Shown piece by piece: positions 19,589 through 28,501 of a stretch of DNA of 64,000 bases. This stretch comes from Nitrogeniibacter mangrovi. Its GTDB lineage: Bacteria; Pseudomonadota; Gammaproteobacteria; Burkholderiales; Rhodocyclaceae. Each line of letters opens with the position of its first letter. The first letter of the stretch is position 1. The notes beneath the pieces are model-generated. The model had not been told where the DNA came from. It saw nothing but the letters and a program-made list of their open reading frames with translations, and did no database searches. Both the position numbers and the translations under genes were made by a program. The stretch lies in NCBI RefSeq assembly GCF_010983895.1, contig NZ_CP048836.1, forward strand, positions 1,302,001-1,366,000. Direction: 5' to 3'.

Positions 19589-20272
19589 ATGAGAGATATG
19601 CCTCACATCGCGCCGGTGGCGGCCTTGATCGGCGATGCCGCCCGCGCCGACATGCTCACCGCGCTCATGGCCGATCGCGCCCTCACCGCCACCGAGCTGG
19701 CCATGGTGGCGGGCGTGACCCGGCAGACCGCGAGCGCGCATCTGGCCAAGCTGTGCGAGGCGGGGCTGGTGATCATGCAACGCCAGGGGCGGCATCGCTA
19801 TTTCCGCCTCTCGGGGCACGATGTGGCGGTGCTCATCGAGGCCTTGATGGGGGTGGCCTTTCGCACCGGCGCGGTGAGGCCGCGTGCCCCGGTGCGCGCG
19901 CCGGCCCTGCGCAAGGCGCGGCTGTGCTACGACCACATGGCCGGCGATCTGGCCGTGGCCGCCTTCGAGGCGATGCTCATGCGCGGCTGGTTCTGTGCCC
20001 GTCCGGGCGAACTGGCGCTGTCGGGATTCGGCCGGACGGCGCTGGTGGCGCTGGGTGTCGATGCCGCGGGGCTCGAGGCCGGGCGGCGCGTGACCTGCCG
20101 CATGTGCGCGGACTGGGGCGAGGGGCGCCAGCATCTGGCCGGCGCCCTGGGGGCGCGTGTGCTCGATCATGTGCTCGAGGCCGGGTGGGCGGTGCGCGAT
20201 CCCGATTCGCGGGCGCTGCGCTTCAGCGCCGCGGGGGAGGCCGCGTTCCGCTCGGCGTTCCTGCTCGACTGA
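19589..20272 (+). CDS. ArsR-type winged-helix transcriptional regulator
   Basis: 227 aa. The N-terminal winged HTH (about residues 8-85) shows ARADMLTALMADRALTATELAMVAGVTRQTASAHLAKL with a wing RQGRHRYFRLS; a C-terminal domain of about 110 residues has VTCRMCADWGEGRQHLAGALGARVL, typical of the larger ArsR proteins. The paired Cys (CxxC-like CRMC) could sense metal or redox. Divergent from fetAB with a 69-bp intergenic region, so fetAB is its likely target. The ATG at 19589 is used; an ATG three codons later is possible. It abuts the next gene tail to tail. Confidence 0.85.
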   Translation: MRDMPHIAPVAALIGDAARADMLTALMADRALTATELAMVAGVTRQTASAHLAKLCEAGLVIMQRQGRHRYFRLSGHDVAVLIEALMGVAFRTGAVRPRAPVRAPALRKARLCYDHMAGDLAVAAFEAMLMRGWFCARPGELALSGFGRTALVALGVDAAGLEAGRRVTCRMCADWGEGRQHLAGALGARVLDHVLEAGWAVRDPDSRALRFSAAGEAAFRSAFLLD

Positions 20273-20515
20273 TCAGCGCCGCCGGAACACCAGCTCCAGT
20301 CCGAACCAGAGCACGCCCACGATCGCGCCGAGGCCGCCGGCCAGGGTCCCGAACATGGCCAGCAGGGCGACCCGGGTGGCACCGCCGTCGGCATCGCCGA
20401 ACTGCAGGGTCAGCCACAGGGGCAGGGCGCTGAGGGTTCCCAGCACCAGGCTGGTGACCAGGATCTTGATGCCGGTGCGCGCCGGGGAGCGATAGAAATT
20501 GACGATGGCCTTCAT
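20273..20515 (-). CDS. Small two-helix membrane protein, unknown
   Basis: 80 aa with two predicted transmembrane segments (about residues 16-36 and 47-73; ALLAMFGTLAGGLGAIVGVLWFGLELVF) and a basic C-terminus RRR. No family recognised. Its stop abuts the stop of the ArsR-type gene without a gap. A longer frame to 20686 would cross the terminator of the next gene and is rejected. The ATG at 20515 lacks a strong ribosome binding site. Confidence 0.65.
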   Translation of the reverse strand: MKAIVNFYRSPARTGIKILVTSLVLGTLSALPLWLTLQFGDADGGATRVALLAMFGTLAGGLGAIVGVLWFGLELVFRRR

Positions 20516-20588
20516 GACGGGTGCCGACCGAGGTGCGTGAGTTTCCACCATAGCAAACCGGCTCGCCCGTGTGACTTGACCCAGGTTC

Positions 20589-20616
20589 AAAAAAAAACGC
20601 CGCCCGAAGGCGGCGT
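20589..20616 (-). terminator. Rho-independent terminator of the PEP-CTERM gene
   Basis: 8-bp stem ACGCCGCC (20597-20604) / GGCGGCGT (20609-20616) with a CGAA loop, followed on the minus strand by nine T. It lies 39 bp past the stop of the PEP-CTERM gene. Confidence 0.92.
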
Positions 20617-20654
20617 GTTTCACGTGCCCGCGCGCGGGCGGCCGGCGACGCCGA

Positions 20655-22049
20655 TCAGGCGGCGCGACGGCGGCGGGCGATGGCACCCACCAGGCCGAGA
20701 CCGGCCAGCAGCATGGCGTAGGACTCGGGTTCCGGCACGGCGGAGACGCTGATCTTCATCAGACGGTCGTTGTCGCTGCCCGGATGCTGGATGTTGAGGT
20801 AGGCGGTGTTCGGATCGTAGGGATCGAAGAACAGGCCGGTGGGCTCGGCGCCGGCCACCTGAAGGGCGGCCCAGCGCTTGACGCCTTCGGCCACGCCGTC
20901 GCCGTCGCTGTCGATGACCTGCCAGATGTCGGCGTTGGGCACGCCCTGGTCCTCGACGATGTAGAGGTTGCCGTCGGCGTCGATGGCGATGTTGTCCGGG
21001 CTGGTGAAGTCGGAGCCGACCGCCAGGCCGGTGGCCACGTCGATGGTGTTGCGGGTCACCAGTTCGGTGATCGACATGTCGGACAGGTCCACCGTCCAGG
21101 TGGTGTGGGTGCCGGTGGCGTTGAAGGCGATGGCCTCGTGACCGTTGCCCAGGGTGAACACCTCCATGTCCTCCGGACGGTTGAAGGCGGTCGCGCCGGC
21201 GGCGTCGGCCAGCGTGCGGCCGTCCTGGCCGGCGCCGCTCACGCCGATGTCGACCCAGTTGAAGCTGCCGCCGACATCGGCGTTGCTGCCGGTGCCGACC
21301 TGCAGGGCGTAGGTGGTGCCGTTGGCGAAGAAGTCGTCACCGTTGGCGGCGTTGGGGTTGGCGGAGACGAACTTGTAGAAGGAGCCGCCGCTGTTCTCGT
21401 CGATGAAGTAGAAGTTGTTGGCGCTGTCGAAGGCCAGGCCTTCGTGCGACACCAGCGGCAGCATGGTGTTGCGCTGGACCAGATTGCCGTTGCCGTTGGT
21501 CAGGGTGGTGGCGGTGGCGGTCACCGGGTTGGTGACTTCGAACAGGCGGCCGGTGGCCGAACCGGCGACCCCGTTGAAGTTCTCTTCGCCGGTCATCCAG
21601 CCACCCCAGGGGGCCCAGCGCGAGGCGTCGCCACGCTGCCAGTTCTGGGTGCCGACCGCGACGATCGTGGTGGTGGCGCCGGTGAGTTTGTCGTAGCGCA
21701 GCGCGCCGGAGCCGGTGTTGGCGCCCGACTGGTTGCTGGGCTCGAAGGGCATGAACAGGTAGCGGCCCTGATCGGCACCGGTGCGGTTGGTGTCGATCAT
21801 GTCCCAATAACGGCCGACGTTGATGTCGGACAGGCTGCCCACGGTGCTGCGCGACGCCAGCGTGCTCTGGGTGACGGTGATGCCCGGGGCGGTCGACAGC
21901 AGCAGGGCCTGGGTGGCTTCGTCGGCGACCGACACGGCCGACGAGGGCGCGGTGAGCGGATCGAGTTCGTCGAAGAGGGTGTTGCCGGCAGCGAACGCCT
22001 GGGCGGAGGCGAACACGCCGAACACGGCGAGGGCGAGCGGTTTGACCAT
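20655..22049 (-). CDS. PEP-CTERM-anchored beta-propeller-like secreted protein
   Basis: 464 aa. Signal peptide about 1-21 (LALAVFGVFASAQAFA). The body resembles the DUF839/PhoX-like propeller proteins: YWDMIDTNRTGADQGRYLFMP, WAPWGGWMTGEENFNG, MLPLVSHEGLAFDSANNFYFIDEN and SPDNIAIDADGNLYIVEDQG; DSDGDGVAEG may bind calcium. The C-terminus (about 438-464) is a PEP-CTERM sorting signal: VPEPES, a hydrophobic helix, then RRRR. Such proteins are processed by exosortase (EpsH/XrtA type) and exported to the surface; no exosortase is in this window. Function unknown; possibly a phosphatase-like or matrix protein. Confidence 0.88.
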   Translation of the reverse strand: MVKPLALAVFGVFASAQAFAAGNTLFDELDPLTAPSSAVSVADEATQALLLSTAPGITVTQSTLASRSTVGSLSDINVGRYWDMIDTNRTGADQGRYLFMPFEPSNQSGANTGSGALRYDKLTGATTTIVAVGTQNWQRGDASRWAPWGGWMTGEENFNGVAGSATGRLFEVTNPVTATATTLTNGNGNLVQRNTMLPLVSHEGLAFDSANNFYFIDENSGGSFYKFVSANPNAANGDDFFANGTTYALQVGTGSNADVGGSFNWVDIGVSGAGQDGRTLADAAGATAFNRPEDMEVFTLGNGHEAIAFNATGTHTTWTVDLSDMSITELVTRNTIDVATGLAVGSDFTSPDNIAIDADGNLYIVEDQGVPNADIWQVIDSDGDGVAEGVKRWAALQVAGAEPTGLFFDPYDPNTAYLNIQHPGSDNDRLMKISVSAVPEPESYAMLLAGLGLVGAIARRRRAA

Positions 22050-22199
22050 GGCTACAATCCTATGTTTGGCTAGGTGGGGTTGTGGAACGGTCGATCGGAA
22101 CGAGGCGTGTTCCGACCGCCGCCAAAGCTAGCCTGCGGATGTAACTGGGCGATGAACCGGGGTGTAGTCCGTTGGTATGATGCGCGCCGCAAAAGCGAA

Positions 22200-22226
22200 G
22201 GGCCGCGGCATGGCTGCCGCGGCCCC
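22200..22226 (-). terminator. Terminator-like hairpin after fliN
   Basis: 11-bp inverted repeat GGGCCGCGGCA (22200-22210) / TGCCGCGGCCC (22216-22226), followed on the minus strand by TTCGCTTTTGC. It lies 21 bp past the fliN stop and separates the fliLMN transcript from the PEP-CTERM gene. Confidence 0.75.
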
Positions 22227-22246
22227 GATGGATCGGTGCTCGCGCG

Positions 22247-22771
22247 TCAGTGGCGCAGTTTGCGCATGCGTTCGGCGGGCGTGATGATGTCGGTCAGGCG
22301 GATGCCGAACTTCTCGTTCACCACCACCACTTCGCCCTGGGCGATGAGGGTGCCGTTGACGAGGACGTCCATGGGCTCGCCGGCGAGCCCGTCCAGTTCC
22401 ACCACCGAGCCGTGCGCCAGCTGCAGCAGGTTGCGGATCGACAGCTTGGTGCGGCCCAGCTCCACGGTGATCTGCACCGGGATGTCGAGGATCATGTCCA
22501 GCTCGGCGTTGCCGCCGGCGCTGCCGCCTTCGGCGCCGAAGTCCGGAAACAGCTGGCTGGCGGGCTTGGCCTGGTAGGGCGAGTCGGCCGAATCGGCGGC
22601 GGCCTGCAGGTCGGAGGCCACCTGTTCGGCGTCGGCCTGCTCCTGCATGGCGGCGGCCCAGTCGTCCTCGGCCGCGGCGTCGCCGCCACCCTCGGTGTCG
22701 GCCTGTTCCTGCATGGCGGCAGCCCAGTCGTCGTCGGAGACCTGGTTTTCGTCGGTGTCGGTATCAGCCAT
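22247..22771 (-). CDS. fliN: Flagellar motor switch protein FliN
   Basis: 174 aa, longer than the usual 110-140. The C-terminal SpoA domain (about 90-170) is typical: LDIPVQITVELGRTKLSIRNLLQLAHGSVVELDGLAGEPMDVLVNGTLIAQGEVVVVNEKFGIRLTDI. The acidic N-terminal arm carries the block DDWAAAMQEQAD twice (residues 14-25 and 36-47), a tandem duplication. It forms the lower C-ring with FliM. The start overlaps the fliM stop by 8 bp. In relatives fliOPQR follows directly, whereas here a terminator hairpin and unrelated genes follow. Confidence 0.96.
   Translation of the reverse strand: MADTDTDENQVSDDDWAAAMQEQADTEGGGDAAAEDDWAAAMQEQADAEQVASDLQAAADSADSPYQAKPASQLFPDFGAEGGSAGGNAELDMILDIPVQITVELGRTKLSIRNLLQLAHGSVVELDGLAGEPMDVLVNGTLIAQGEVVVVNEKFGIRLTDIITPAERMRKLRH
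22631..22737 (-). repeat. Tandem duplication within fliN (66-bp period)
   Basis: Two near-identical 41-bp copies at 22631-22671 and 22697-22737 differ by a few bases and encode the DDWAAAMQEQAD block twice. In-frame, so the protein stays intact. Confidence 0.85.
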
Positions 22772-23774
22772 GGTTTTCTCCCGGTGGCGGGGGCTCGTTG
22801 GTGTCTTCGGGCGGAATCATGCGCTCGACGCGGATGGCGTACTGCCCGTTTTGCACGCCGTACCGCCCCTCGAGGACGGCCACGCCGTCGACCTCGGCCC
22901 GGATGGCTTCGGGGACCTCGATCGGAATGACGTCGCCCACGCGCATGTTGACGATGTCGCGCAGGGTGACGGTGGCTTGACCCAGGTTGACCGTCAGCTC
23001 CACGGGGGCCGACTTGATCTGCTTGGTCATGGTGCCGATCCAGCGCTTGTCCTGGGTGATGTGGTCGCTCTGCATGGTGGAGTAGAGCGTCTCGCGGATC
23101 GGTTCGAGCATGGAGTAGGGGAAGCAGATGTGCATGTCTGCCTGGGCCCCGCCCAGTTCGAGGGAGAACGCGGTGGAGACCACGATCTCCGAAGGGGTCG
23201 CGATGTTGGCGAACTGGGAGTTCATCTCCGAGCGCAGGTACTCGAGCTTGAGCTTGTACACCGGCGCCCAGGCACGCTCGTATTCGGCGAACACCGTCTC
23301 GAGCATGCCCATGATGATGCGCTGTTCGGTGGCGGTGAAGTCGCGCCCCTCGACCCGGGTGTGGAAGCGGCCGTCGCCGCCGAACATGTTGTCCACCACC
23401 AGGAACACGAGGTTGGGATCGAAGACCACCAGCCCGGTGCCGCGCAGCGGCCTGGCGTTGACCAGGTTGAGGTTGGTGGGCACCACCAGGTTGCGCACGA
23501 ATTCGCTGTACTTCTGCACCTTGATCGAACCGACCGAGATCTCGGCGTTGCGGTGCATGAAGTTGAACAGGCCGATGCGCAGGTAACGGGCGAAGCGCTC
23601 GTTGATGAGCTCCATCGTGGGCATGCGCCCACGGACGATGCGTTCCTGCGTGCCGAGGTTGTATGGGCGAACGCCGCCTTCGTCGCCGTCATCGGCGTCG
23701 CTTTCCTCGGTTTCCCCGGTCACGCCGCGCAGCAGCGCGTCGACTTCGTCCTGGGAGAGAAAATCGGCTGACAT
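22764..23774 (-). CDS. fliM: Flagellar motor switch protein FliM
   Basis: 336 aa, normal length. The N-terminal CheY-P binding segment LSQDEVDALLRGV, then the CheC-like middle domain (about 50-230) with GTGLVVFDPNLVFLVVDNMFGGDGRFHTRVEGRDFTATEQRI, and the C-terminal SpoA domain. Switches rotor direction on binding phospho-CheY. It follows fliL by 23 bp and overlaps fliN. Confidence 0.97.
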   Translation of the reverse strand: MSADFLSQDEVDALLRGVTGETEESDADDGDEGGVRPYNLGTQERIVRGRMPTMELINERFARYLRIGLFNFMHRNAEISVGSIKVQKYSEFVRNLVVPTNLNLVNARPLRGTGLVVFDPNLVFLVVDNMFGGDGRFHTRVEGRDFTATEQRIIMGMLETVFAEYERAWAPVYKLKLEYLRSEMNSQFANIATPSEIVVSTAFSLELGGAQADMHICFPYSMLEPIRETLYSTMQSDHITQDKRWIGTMTKQIKSAPVELTVNLGQATVTLRDIVNMRVGDVIPIEVPEAIRAEVDGVAVLEGRYGVQNGQYAIRVERMIPPEDTNEPPPPGENHG

Positions 23775-23797
23775 GGTCGCCCGTTACCCCGTCTGGT

Positions 23798-24361
23798 TCA
23801 TTGCACGATGAACGAATTGAACAACACCGAAATCACCGGTCCCCATGGGCCCGGATTGCGCTTCATCTGTTCGGCGCTCGGCTTCTCGAAGCCGAGCACG
23901 TAGTTGATGCGTTCCATGGCCTCCTTGGCCAGTTCCTCGCGGCCATCCACGGTGGAAATCTCCGAGGGCAGCTTGCTCGAGAGCACCAGGTTCACCTCGT
24001 GGCGAATCTCCGGCATGTAGCCCTTCATCTGTTCGGCCACTTCCGGATCGACCACCTTGAGCACCATCACCACCTGCAGGAAGTGATCCCCTTCGGCCGG
24101 TGCCAGGTTGACCGTGAACGGCTCCAGGGTCACGAAGGTGGGCGGATGCGACAGGTCCACCTTCAGATGCGTTTCTTCCTTCGCGTGCGCGTCGGTGGCG
24201 CCATCCTCGCCCTGATTCTTCTTGAGCAGCAGCACCACCACCGCGCCGCCGGCCACCACCAGCAGCAGCACCACCACAAGGATGATGATCAACAGTTTCT
24301 TGCCACCCTTCTTGGGCGGTGCTTCTCCTTCGGCCTCCGGTTTGGCGGCTGCTTTCGACAT
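23798..24361 (-). CDS. fliL: Flagellar basal body-associated protein FliL
   Basis: 187 aa. A lysine/proline-rich cytoplasmic head, one transmembrane helix (about residues 22-47, LLIIILVVVLLLVVAGGAVVVLLL), and a periplasmic domain with FVTLEPFTVNLAPAEGDHFLQVVMVLKVVDPEVAEQM. Surrounds stator units and supports torque. First gene of fliLMN, since the preceding fliK is followed by a terminator. Upstream at 24410-24404 lies a perfect sigma-54 -24 element (TGGCACG), but the -12 element (CCGG) is poor. Confidence 0.94.
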   Translation of the reverse strand: MSKAAAKPEAEGEAPPKKGGKKLLIIILVVVLLLVVAGGAVVVLLLKKNQGEDGATDAHAKEETHLKVDLSHPPTFVTLEPFTVNLAPAEGDHFLQVVMVLKVVDPEVAEQMKGYMPEIRHEVNLVLSSKLPSEISTVDGREELAKEAMERINYVLGFEKPSAEQMKRNPGPWGPVISVLFNSFIVQ

Positions 24362-24423
24362 GCCTATCGTCTCCAGTTACTACAATCGAATTGTCCCGGA
24401 CACCGTGCCAGTCGAATGCCGCG

Positions 24424-24449
24424 AAAAGCGGGGCTCAAGACCCGCTTTT
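24424..24449. terminator. Terminator-like hairpin after fliK
   Basis: Perfect 9-bp inverted repeat AAAAGCGGG (24424-24432) / CCCGCTTTT (24441-24449) with an 8-nt loop, 8 bp past the fliK stop. It separates the fliFGHIJK and fliLMN transcripts. Confidence 0.75.
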
Positions 24450-24456
24450 CCCGCGC

Positions 24457-25785
24457 TCAGGCGAAGGTGTCGATCATGCCTTCTCCGCGCGAGATCCAAT
24501 GGCCCGCCGGGGTGCCGACCGCGCCGACGGCCAGTTCGCCACCGGCGCCATGACGGCCCCCGTGGAACTGTCCGCCCTGGCCGCGTTCGCCGGGCTGGTC
24601 CTGGGGCGCGGTGTTCACGTTACTGTCGGCCAGCATCACGCCGGCCTGTTCGAGCATCTCGCGCAGCCGCGGCATGGCCTGTTCCAGGGCCTCGCGCGCG
24701 GCCGGCGTGGCCGCGGTGAAGTGGGCCGTGGTGGTGTCGCCCGACATGTGCAGCGAGATTTCCAGCTTGCCCAGGCTCGGCGGGGTCAGGATCAGCTCGG
24801 CGCGCGATTCGTCCTTGCCGGCCATCCACATCACCCGGTTGCCCACCGCGTCCGGCCAGTCGGCGCTGTCGACGGGCGTGCCCAGGTGGGTGGGCAGCAC
24901 GGGTTGCGACAGCCGGGCCGCCTGGGCCGTCTGACTCGGCGCGGCGGCGGCCAGGGCCGCATGGGCATTGACGCCGGGCGAGGCGGCGCCGGGGGTGTTC
25001 ATCTGGATCGCGTCGCCGGGCTTGGCGGTACCGAGCTGCTTGTCCAGTTGCGCGGCGAAGTTGGCGATGCCGTCGCGGATGGGGGCGGGCTTGGTGCGCA
25101 GGTCGGTGTTGGTGTCGGCGTCGGCGGCACGAGCTTGTGCGCCGGTCAGCCCAGCGTCCTTGCCTGGACGATCGCCACTGGGGTCGGTGGCGGTTTTGGC
25201 GGCGTCGTCGCTCACCCGCGCCGTCAGATCGACCACCGTGGTGGCTTTGCGGTTGCCCGATGCGGTCGCGGCGACGGCCGCGCCAGAGTTGGCGTCGGCG
25301 GCGGGCAGGGCGGCGTCCTTTGCCGGCGTGGCGGCAACGGCTGCCGGTGCGGCAATCACGGTCGCCGGATCGACGGCCGGATCGGCTGCCGGGGTGGTGC
25401 TGGTCGCCGCGTCGGCCGCCGCTGCGGTCTTGCTGTCGTCGCTGGCCTGGGTGTCCTTGGTGGCCGCCTTGGTGTCGCCGTCGGCCTGGGCCTGCTTGCC
25501 GTCGGCTGCCGGGGCCTCGTCGCGCCCGGGCGCGTCGGCGGTCTGCGCGGATTCGGGCGCCTTGTCCTGAACCGGCTGATTTTCCTGGGGTTTGTCGGCG
25601 TTCTGGCGCGCCTGGGCGCGTGCTTCGGGCGGGCGCTCCGGTGCCGCCATCTTGCGTTCCAGGGTGTTGGAGAAGGTCTCTTGCGTGGCGCCATTGCCCT
25701 CGCTGCCACGCGCGCCGGCACCCTTGCTCGGGGTCGGGGTGGCTTGCAGCATCTGCGTCAGGGTCTGTTTCACCATTGCGGCCAT
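24457..25785 (-). CDS. fliK: Flagellar hook-length control protein FliK
   Basis: 442 aa. Residues about 20-330 are low complexity, rich in Ala, Asp, Thr and Pro, as usual for the ruler portion. The C-terminal Flg_hook domain (about 330-420) is clear: SRAELILTPPSLGKLEISLHMSGDTTTAHFTAATPAAREALEQAMPRLREMLEQAGVMLADSNV. It measures hook length and switches export specificity through FlhB. Start 25785; Met4 (25776) is an alternative. Gap of 58 bp to fliJ. Confidence 0.93.
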   Translation of the reverse strand: MAAMVKQTLTQMLQATPTPSKGAGARGSEGNGATQETFSNTLERKMAAPERPPEARAQARQNADKPQENQPVQDKAPESAQTADAPGRDEAPAADGKQAQADGDTKAATKDTQASDDSKTAAAADAATSTTPAADPAVDPATVIAAPAAVAATPAKDAALPAADANSGAAVAATASGNRKATTVVDLTARVSDDAAKTATDPSGDRPGKDAGLTGAQARAADADTNTDLRTKPAPIRDGIANFAAQLDKQLGTAKPGDAIQMNTPGAASPGVNAHAALAAAAPSQTAQAARLSQPVLPTHLGTPVDSADWPDAVGNRVMWMAGKDESRAELILTPPSLGKLEISLHMSGDTTTAHFTAATPAAREALEQAMPRLREMLEQAGVMLADSNVNTAPQDQPGERGQGGQFHGGRHGAGGELAVGAVGTPAGHWISRGEGMIDTFA

Positions 25786-25843
25786 GGCCGTTGTCCTTGA
25801 GTGGATGAGTCAGACCGTATGCTGCAAACCCCGTGCCAGTTGC

Positions 25844-26296
25844 TTACTCGTCGTCCGATTGCCGGTCGCGGAACTGCTTGCTGGCGTGCTCGTCGGTCAT
25901 GCGCTGTTCGCGCTTGAGCTCGTCCCGCGCCTCCTTGGCCTGATGACGCTTCGACAGGGCGTCGAAGGCCTTGGCCCGGGTGCGCTGGTCCATCCACGCC
26001 TGCTGCCCCTTGACCGTGCGCTGCTTGGACTGCGTGACCGTGTCCCGCTGCGCCGCGATGGCCTCGTCCAGCTTGCCGATGAACAGGCTGTAGTTGCGCA
26101 TGGCCTGCGGATCGATGCCGTTGCGCAGCGCCTCGGCGAACTTCGCCTGATATTCGGCCCGGTAGTTCTCGAGCAGTTCCAGCTTGCGACAATCTTCCGT
26201 CTCGTTGGCGATCAGTTCGCCCAGACGGCGCGCGGCGTCGTCCATGCGGCTGTTGGCCATGTCGAGCAGGGTCTGCAACGGAAACGGTTTGGTCAT
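25844..26296 (-). CDS. fliJ: Flagellar export chaperone/stalk protein FliJ
   Basis: 150 aa, almost wholly helical coiled coil, starting MTKPFPLQTLLDMANSRMDDAARRLGELI, the FliJ pattern, with the charged tail KREQRMTDEHASKQFRDRQ. Links the FliI ATPase ring to FlhA. The start at 26296 (ATG) is chosen over an upstream frame rich in Arg with no family match. 98 bp separate it from the fliI stop. Confidence 0.93.
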   Translation of the reverse strand: MTKPFPLQTLLDMANSRMDDAARRLGELIANETEDCRKLELLENYRAEYQAKFAEALRNGIDPQAMRNYSLFIGKLDEAIAAQRDTVTQSKQRTVKGQQAWMDQRTRAKAFDALSKRHQAKEARDELKREQRMTDEHASKQFRDRQSDDE

Positions 26297-26394
26297 CCGT
26301 CTGCTCCGTTGCCGATGGCGGCACGAGGCCGCCATGCAAGCCGTTCAACGGCCAGGGGGGCGAATTCTTTAGGGGCGGGGCAGGCCGGCATGGT

Positions 26395-27798
26395 TCAGAT
26401 CTCGTCGCCGAACAGCCGGTGCAGCTTGGCGACCGCATCCTCGTAGCCTTCGCGCTCGTCGATGGCCTGCTGCAGGTAGGCCTCGAGGGCCGGGTAGGCC
26501 TCGACCGCCTGGTCGAGCACCGGGTCGGAGCCGGGCTGGTAGGCGCCCACGGCGATGAGATCGCGCGAGCGCTGGTAGCGCGAGAACAGTTGCTTGAACT
26601 TGCGCACATGCTCGAAGTGGGCCGGCTTGACCAGGTTGTGCATGGCCCGGCTGATGGACTGTTCGATGTCGATGGCCGGGTAGTGCCCCTGATCGGCCAG
26701 CGCGCGCGAGAGCACGATGTGGCCGTCGAGGATGGCGCGCGCCGAGTCGGCGATCGGGTCCTGCTGATCGTCGCCCTCGGCGAGCACGGTGTAGAAGGCG
26801 GTGATGGAGCCGCCGCCGTCGGGGCCGTTGCCGGCACGCTCGACCAGGGCCGGCAGGCGGGCGAACACCGAGGGCGGATAGCCGCGGGTGACCGGCGGTT
26901 CGCCGATGGCCAGGGCGATCTCGCGCTGGGCCATGGCGTAGCGGGTGAGCGAGTCCATGATCAGCAGCACCTGCTTGCCCTGGTCGCGGAAGTATTCGGC
27001 GATGGTGGTGGCGTAGGCGGCGCCCTGCAGGCGCATCAGCGGGCTGGTGTCGGCGGGGGCGGCGACCACCACCGAGCGGGCGCGGCCTTCCTCGCCCAGG
27101 TTCTGCTCGATGAATTCCTTGACCTCGCGGCCCCGTTCGCCGATCAGCCCGACCACGATCACGTCGGCCTTGGTGTAGCGGGCCATCATGCCGATGAGCA
27201 CCGACTTGCCCACGCCGGAGCCGGCGAACAGGCCCATGCGCTGGCCGCGGCCGATGGTGAGCAGGGCGTTGATGGCGCGGATGCCCACATCCAGCGACTG
27301 GCTGATGGGGGCGCGCTGCAGCGGGTTGAAGGGGCGGCTCTGGAGCGAGCGGCTGTGTTCGGCTTCCAGCGGCCCGAGGCCGTCCAGCGGACGACCGGCA
27401 CCGTCGACCACGCGGCCGAGCAGGGCGTCGTCGAGCGGCAGGTGCTTGGCGCGGTCGGAGGCGCGCCGGCGCGGCACCGTGCGCTGGCCGGCGATGAGCT
27501 TGGGCTGCACGGGTTCGATGGGCAGCACCTGGGCGCCGGGGGCGAGGCCGAACACATCGTCGGTGGGCATCATGTAGATGCGCTCGCCGTTGAAGCCGAC
27601 CACCTCGGCTTCCACCGAGCCGCCGCCGGGCACCACGATGCGGCAGCCGGAGCCGAGCGGCAGCTTGAGGCCGGCCGCTTCCATCACCAGGCCGTTGATG
27701 CGGGTGAGACGGCCGGACATCTGGAACGGACTGGTCGCGCCGGCCAGGCGCTGTGCGTCGGACAGGAATCGGCGCCAGGTGTCCGTGTGACGCTCCAT
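26395..27798 (-). CDS. fliI: Flagellum-specific ATP synthase FliI
   Basis: 467 aa ATPase of the export apparatus, related to F1 beta. Walker A is in [19 protein letters not shown] (about residue 185) and the family stretch [15 protein letters not shown] follows; Walker B region [26 protein letters not shown]. The 5' end lies 1 bp beyond the fliH stop, so the pair is coupled. Confidence 0.97.
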   Translation of the reverse strand: MERHTDTWRRFLSDAQRLAGATSPFQMSGRLTRINGLVMEAAGLKLPLGSGCRIVVPGGGSVEAEVVGFNGERIYMMPTDDVFGLAPGAQVLPIEPVQPKLIAGQRTVPRRRASDRAKHLPLDDALLGRVVDGAGRPLDGLGPLEAEHSRSLQSRPFNPLQRAPISQSLDVGIRAINALLTIGRGQRMGLFAGSGVGKSVLIGMMARYTKADVIVVGLIGERGREVKEFIEQNLGEEGRARSVVVAAPADTSPLMRLQGAAYATTIAEYFRDQGKQVLLIMDSLTRYAMAQREIALAIGEPPVTRGYPPSVFARLPALVERAGNGPDGGGSITAFYTVLAEGDDQQDPIADSARAILDGHIVLSRALADQGHYPAIDIEQSISRAMHNLVKPAHFEHVRKFKQLFSRYQRSRDLIAVGAYQPGSDPVLDQAVEAYPALEAYLQQAIDEREGYEDAVAKLHRLFGDEI

Positions 27799-27799
27799 G

Positions 27800-28483
27800 T
27801 CAGTCCTGCGCCTCCCACTCGGTGTCGTCGCGGCCGAGGTTTTCCATGATGCGGCGCCAGCGGGTCTGCACGGTGGCGTCGACCATGGAGCCGGCGGCTT
27901 CGACGCGGCAGCCGCCGCGTGCCACGGTGTCGTCCTCGACCAGGCGGTGTTCGTTGTGCTTGAGCTGTTCGCCCAGGTACTCGCGCACCAGGGAGGCGTC
28001 CTCGGGGTTCAGGTGGATGAGGGCGCGCCCCTGGGGCAGGTGATGCAGGGCCTCGCGCACCACGTCCACCACCATGGCCGGATGCTCGTGCATGCTGTGC
28101 TGGACCATCTGGCGGGCCACTTCGAGGGACAGAGCGAGCACTTCCTCGGCCACGTCCTGGTCGAGCTGGGTCATGGCGGCGTCGAGGTTTTCGACCAGGG
28201 TGTGCAGTTGCAGGGCTTCCATGCGACCGCGCGCGGTCGCCTCCTCGTAGCCGGCGGCGTAGCCTTCCTTGCGCGCTTCGTCGTGGATGCGTTCGATGTC
28301 CTCGGCCGTGGGCAGCTTGAACGGCGGTTCGGCGTCCGCCTCGGGTTCGAAGGTCTCGGGTTCCGGCGGCGGTTCGGGGGAGTCGAGCTCGACCGGTGCC
28401 GGCTCGGGTTCGGGCGGGGCGTCGAAGCTGGGCGGGTCCCAGCGGCGATAGGCGCCGGCGGCCTGGTTGCGATGAAAGCTCAC
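27800..28483 (-). CDS. fliH: Flagellar assembly protein FliH
   Basis: 227 aa. N-terminal Pro/Glu-rich disordered segment (about 15-55), a helical stalk with [29 protein letters not shown] (GxxxG-type spacing), and the C-terminal V-type-ATPase-E-like domain ending [12 protein letters not shown]-like ([16 protein letters not shown]). Binds and regulates FliI. 18 bp from fliG. Confidence 0.94.
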   Translation of the reverse strand: MSFHRNQAAGAYRRWDPPSFDAPPEPEPAPVELDSPEPPPEPETFEPEADAEPPFKLPTAEDIERIHDEARKEGYAAGYEEATARGRMEALQLHTLVENLDAAMTQLDQDVAEEVLALSLEVARQMVQHSMHEHPAMVVDVVREALHHLPQGRALIHLNPEDASLVREYLGEQLKHNEHRLVEDDTVARGGCRVEAAGSMVDATVQTRWRRIMENLGRDDTEWEAQD

Positions 28484-28501
28484 GGCCGGCCCCCGCTGCG
28501 A

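Noticed and set aside
24396-24410. Sigma-54 promoter ahead of fliL
   Set aside because: The -24 element TGGCACG is perfect but the -12 is CCGG with no GC at the right spacing, so it is not claimed as a feature.
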